Positions 35,910 through 38,405 of a DNA stretch of 38,405 nucleotides are shown here, one piece after another; positions within the stretch are counted from its first letter, which is position 1; each line of letters opens with the position of its first letter. This stretch comes from DATDRS01 sp035291605 (GTDB lineage: Bacteria > Chloroflexota > Anaerolineae > Anaerolineales > UBA6663), in the NCBI GenBank assembly GCA_035291605.1, contig DATDRS010000035.1:1-38405 (forward strand), given 5' to 3'. Both the position numbers and the translations under genes were made by a program. Below the pieces are notes generated by a model. The model was not told the DNA's origin. It did no database searches and saw only the letters and a program-made list of their open reading frames with translations.

Positions 35910-36841
35910 ACAGCAATCGACTCAGCTTCTTTTTTGTGGTGGTCGCCCCAACCCTCTTCAGCTTGGGCGGATCCGGCCTGACCAGGCTTGGGGTAATCCC
36001 GAACCTGGTGTTGATGGGCCGGTACCATGCAGATCTGGCAACCCTATGGCTTGTCGCCGGCTTGAGCGTCAGTCTAGTGGTTGCCAGCGCCTGGGCCGGC
36101 CGGCGCTGGAGGGAACAGCGAGTGAGCAGCGCTCTGGCAGAAGAGCGAGAAGGTCAGGCCGCGGATCGGCGGCAATTCCTGCGCCGCCTGGATCATGAAT
36201 TGAAGAACCCCCTGACGACCATTTGCTTGGGAATCACTAACCTGCAGAGCAGTGGCCGGCTGCAGGCGGACGAAGTTAGTTCCCTGGAGCGGATCGCCCA
36301 CCAGATGCAACGCCTGCATGGGCTGGTGGAGGACCTGCGACGGTTGGCAGAGCTGGACGAGGCCCACCTGGATCGCACGCGCACCAGCTTGCCGGAGATC
36401 CTGGAAGAATCCGTGCTGCTCGCCCAGGGCACGCCGGAATGGGCTGCCCGTGCGGTTGACATGAAGCTGCAGCAGGTCCCATGGCCGGTGGCGCATGTGT
36501 GGGGTGACCGCGACCTGCTGGTCGTCGCCTTCCGCAACCTGGTGGAGAACGCCCTGAAGTTCACAGCCATCAATGACCGGGTCGAAGTTAGAGTCGCAGA
36601 TGATGGGCGGCACGCCGTCGTCGAAGTGGCCGACACGGGGCCGGGAATCGCGCCGGATGAGCTGCCGCACGTCTTTGACGAGCTGTTCCGCGGCCAGAAC
36701 ACCCGAGAACTGCCAGGGAGCGGCCTGGGCCTGGCGTTGGTCAAGCGCATCGTCTCTCTGCATGGAGGCCGGATTGACGTGAGCAGCCGGATCGGCCAGG
36801 GGACAGTGGTCCGCGTGTCGGTGCCGCTGGCCGAAGCGTGA
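35906..36841 (+). CDS. Membrane sensor histidine kinase
   Basis: 311 residues from ATG 35906, overlapping the regulator stop and preceded by GGAGGGG. Two hydrophobic segments (about 7-25 and 45-64) with a very short loop between them suggest little or no periplasmic sensor domain. The H-box is FLRRLDHELKNPLTT with H97. N-box FRNLVENALKF, G1 VADTGPGIAPDELPHVFDELF and G2 GSGLGLALVKRI are intact. The protein senses membrane or cytoplasmic signals by inference. An IS element is inserted 25 bases after its stop. Confidence 0.94.
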   Translation: MNSNRLSFFFVVVAPTLFSLGGSGLTRLGVIPNLVLMGRYHADLATLWLVAGLSVSLVVASAWAGRRWREQRVSSALAEEREGQAADRRQFLRRLDHELKNPLTTICLGITNLQSSGRLQADEVSSLERIAHQMQRLHGLVEDLRRLAELDEAHLDRTRTSLPEILEESVLLAQGTPEWAARAVDMKLQQVPWPVAHVWGDRDLLVVAFRNLVENALKFTAINDRVEVRVADDGRHAVVEVADTGPGIAPDELPHVFDELFRGQNTRELPGSGLGLALVKRIVSLHGGRIDVSSRIGQGTVVRVSVPLAEA

Positions 36842-36865
36842 ATTTCCAACTTAAAGGGTCGTATT

Positions 36866-36873
36866 TCCAGACT
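36866..36873. repeat. Left 8-bp target-site duplication
   Basis: TCCAGACT directly abuts the left end of the IS element and is repeated exactly at 38205-38212. Confidence 0.85.
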
Positions 36874-38204
36874 GGTATCACGGCACTAACTGGTGGTGAG
36901 GGCTAGCGGGCGCAAGTTTTCAATATTGGCTGGGCCCATTGGCGGTAGATTCGGCACGGGACATGGACAGCGACGTGGGACGTTCAACATCAGGTCATCC
37001 CGGCGCACCTTCGGCGGTCGGCCGCGCCGCTTCGGTGGGACATAGAGAGGCGGGGCGACCCTGAACGTCAGGAGTTCCGCCACCGTCCAGACGTGATCCG
37101 TCAGGCCAGAGGCCATCGCTGGCGTGCGACAGGTCGAGCGGGGGCTGAGCACGTTCTCAAAGTTCGGAAGACGTAAGGCATGATGCACCGCACAGAAATT
37201 GTAGACACTGCCGACCAGATACATTCCCGTTTGCACCGCTTCGAGGCGTCGGGCGGCATGCCGACAGCGGCGGGTCAAGACCGCCAGCCGCTCCCGGAAG
37301 GTAGCATTCAGCCGCTCGATGTAGGCGGTGTTGATCTCCACCCCGCCCTGCGAGACAAACAACTGCTGGGCGATAAACGCGGGCGTGCCACGCACGCTCT
37401 GGGTGGTGATCTGCCACACCTGTTTCCCCGCCTGGGAAGTGTGCTTGATGACGCGGGCGATTCCCAGGGTGTCCCACACTTGCCAGCGAGGACGCCCCGG
37501 CTGCCCGGAACGGGCGATTTTCTCGCGAAAAGCCCGCACAATCGCGTTGGGATAAGCCCGCCAACCACCCACACACACCAGCACGGCACGGCACACCCCA
37601 ACCGCGCACAGGTGCGCACGTGCTTCAGCAACCGCTCAGCCAGCGCGCGATCACGCTGGGCGCTCACCACGCCGCCCAACCCCAAGCGGGTCGAGACCAT
37701 CAAGGCCGACCCCAACCAAGCAATCCAGCCCCGTCCTTTGACCCGAATTTCGTCCGCTTGGACATGCTCCAACTCCAAAGGGCCTTGCGCTACCACGGCT
37801 TCATGGACCGCTTGGCACTGCCGGCCCGCACGATCCCGCCAGGCGGCGACCGTGCGTTCATCCAACCCGTATGCTTTGACAATCGCCTGGATCGGACAGC
37901 CATACGCCAGCAACGTCACCACACTCACCACCAGCGTCGGATCGGTTCGCAAGCCCGCAAACAGCGTGCCGGTCCGTTCGCTAAACGTTTTCTGGCAACA
38001 GGTACACTTGTACCGGCGGCGTTTTCGACCGTGGATCACAATATTCCCCGCGCCGCGCTGACCCCTTGCGCGGCAGTCCAGGTTCGGGCAGAATTGGTCG
38101 TGAGGGTTCATCGGTTCGGCTTGTGTCCTAGTAAACCAAGTCTGCCCGATGAACCCTTTTATTTCAAGTTGTCACCCCCTTCCACCAATTAGTGGGGTGA
38201 TACC
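36874..38204. mobile_element. IS1-like insertion sequence, 1331 bp
   Basis: Imperfect 23-bp terminal inverted repeats match at 20 of 23 positions (left 36874-36896, right 38182-38204). Both begin GGTATCAC and end TGGTGG reading inward. An exact 8-bp duplication TCCAGACT flanks the element. The single transposase gene inside has an N-terminal zinc ribbon and helix-turn-helix and a DDE domain, as in IS1-type elements, though longer than classical IS1. The element sits between the histidine kinase and a lipoprotein gene. The intact ends and duplication imply fairly recent insertion; the transposase is inactivated. Confidence 0.85.
36886..38111 (-). pseudogene. IS1-like transposase, frameshifted
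   Basis: The N-terminal part reads from ATG 38111: a zinc ribbon (CPNLDCRARG, CTCCQKTFSE), a helix-turn-helix (YGCPIQAIVKAYGLDERTVAAW) and the first catalytic region QADEIRVKG. Near 37595-37605 the frame shifts, and the rest continues in another frame to the stop at 36886 (RAYPNAIVRAFREK, INTAYIERLNATFRERLA with the probable catalytic Glu, GLTDHVWTVAELL). At the second catalytic position related transposases have a CxDG motif, but this copy reads VCVGGW, so the Asp appears lost. Frameshift plus missing Asp make it inactive. The family comparison is from memory. Confidence 0.8.
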
Positions 38205-38212
38205 TCCAGACT
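38205..38212. repeat. Right 8-bp target-site duplication
   Basis: Second copy of TCCAGACT, directly after the right end of the IS element. Confidence 0.85.
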
Positions 38213-38296
38213 GTTACAGGGTCGAAATACTGTGAAACACGGGGTGGAGTACAAAAGAAGCAGTAGGCAGCTTTACCTCGCCCAGGCGGTCCTGAC

Positions 38297-38405
38297 ATGA
38301 AAGCAATGCCCCTGCCTCTTCTTCTGCTCGTCCTGCTCGTGGTGGGCTGCAGCAACATCAGCATCGAGGGGCAATTCCTTCAGCCAGCCGATGTCACCGC
38401 CACCG
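38297..38405 (+). CDS. Lipoprotein, N-terminal part (runs off the right edge)
   Basis: An ATG at 38297 opens a frame of 36 complete codons to the window edge. The product starts MKAMPLPLLLLVLLVVGCSN, a short lipoprotein signal with a lipobox (VVGC, cysteine at residue 18). It should be lipid-anchored on the outside of the cell. Nothing beyond ISIEGQFLQPADVTAT is visible, so function is unknown. It may have belonged to the two-component operon before the IS insertion. Confidence 0.7.
   Translation, partial: MKAMPLPLLLLVLLVVGCSNISIEGQFLQPADVTAT

Noticed and set aside
37300..37610. Programmed -1 frameshift in the transposase, as in IS1
   Set aside because: No A-rich slippery heptamer is visible at the switch, and the second catalytic Asp also seems lost, so decay is simpler.

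Overview
The window is GC-rich bacterial DNA. Its content and gene style (a lipoate-dependent sulfur-oxidising heterodisulfide reductase system, LipS1/LipS2-type lipoyl synthases, an IS element of a type I associate with Chloroflexi) suggest a chemolithotrophic or mixotrophic member of the Chloroflexota. That taxonomic call is inference only; no rRNA or ribosomal gene is present.

From about 31.4 kb down to about 0.45 kb nearly everything is on the minus strand and reads as one sulfur-oxidation island. In transcription order it holds an ArsR-type regulator (own terminator), tusA, two DsrE-family sulfur carriers, and the type II sHdr set (hdrC1, hdrB1, hdrA, hyp, hdrB3/D-like, etfB, etfA). Next come a membrane EtfD/HdrD-like quinone reductase, a winged-helix protein, a small zinc-finger-like protein and three GcvH-like lipoate-binding proteins (LbpA). 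A dedicated lipoylation set follows (sLpl ligase, LipS2, LipS1, a second ligase), then a decayed SDR gene, an Mrp ATPase and a receiver-like/Rieske fusion. The island ends with a cytoplasmic molybdopterin oxidoreductase with a fused FeS-NrfD partner (best read as SoeBC/SoeA sulfite:quinone oxidoreductase), a TorD-type chaperone, an unrecognised protein, a DUF2270/DUF2179 membrane protein, an FmdE-like protein, a YyaL/DUF255 thioredoxin protein and a small DCC-family protein. The inferred pathway is persulfide sulfur from TusA/DsrE to sHdr-LbpA, giving sulfite, with electrons through EtfAB to the membrane oxidoreductase and quinone, and sulfite oxidised by SoeABC.

The most striking single item is the DCC-family (DUF393) gene at 451..852. 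Both cysteines of its DGxCxxC active site are encoded by in-frame TGA (residues 15 and 18). The reading frame is intact on both sides, the ATG overlaps the upstream stop, and a SECIS-like stem begins right after the first TGA. This is a candidate UxxU selenoprotein.

To the right lie a glyoxylate-shunt operon (aceB-aceA, minus) with palindromic operators and a strong terminator, then a plus-strand regulatory region with two terminator-capped short units, and an OmpR-type two-component system. An IS1-like element follows, with 23-bp imperfect ends and an 8-bp target duplication and an inactivated transposase. The window closes with the start of a lipoprotein gene. Its left edge holds the start of a secreted protein.

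A second, non-coding theme runs through the window: many gene junctions contain A+T-richer, word-like, hairpin-forming spacers, several of which supply stop codons or have spread in frame into coding sequence.
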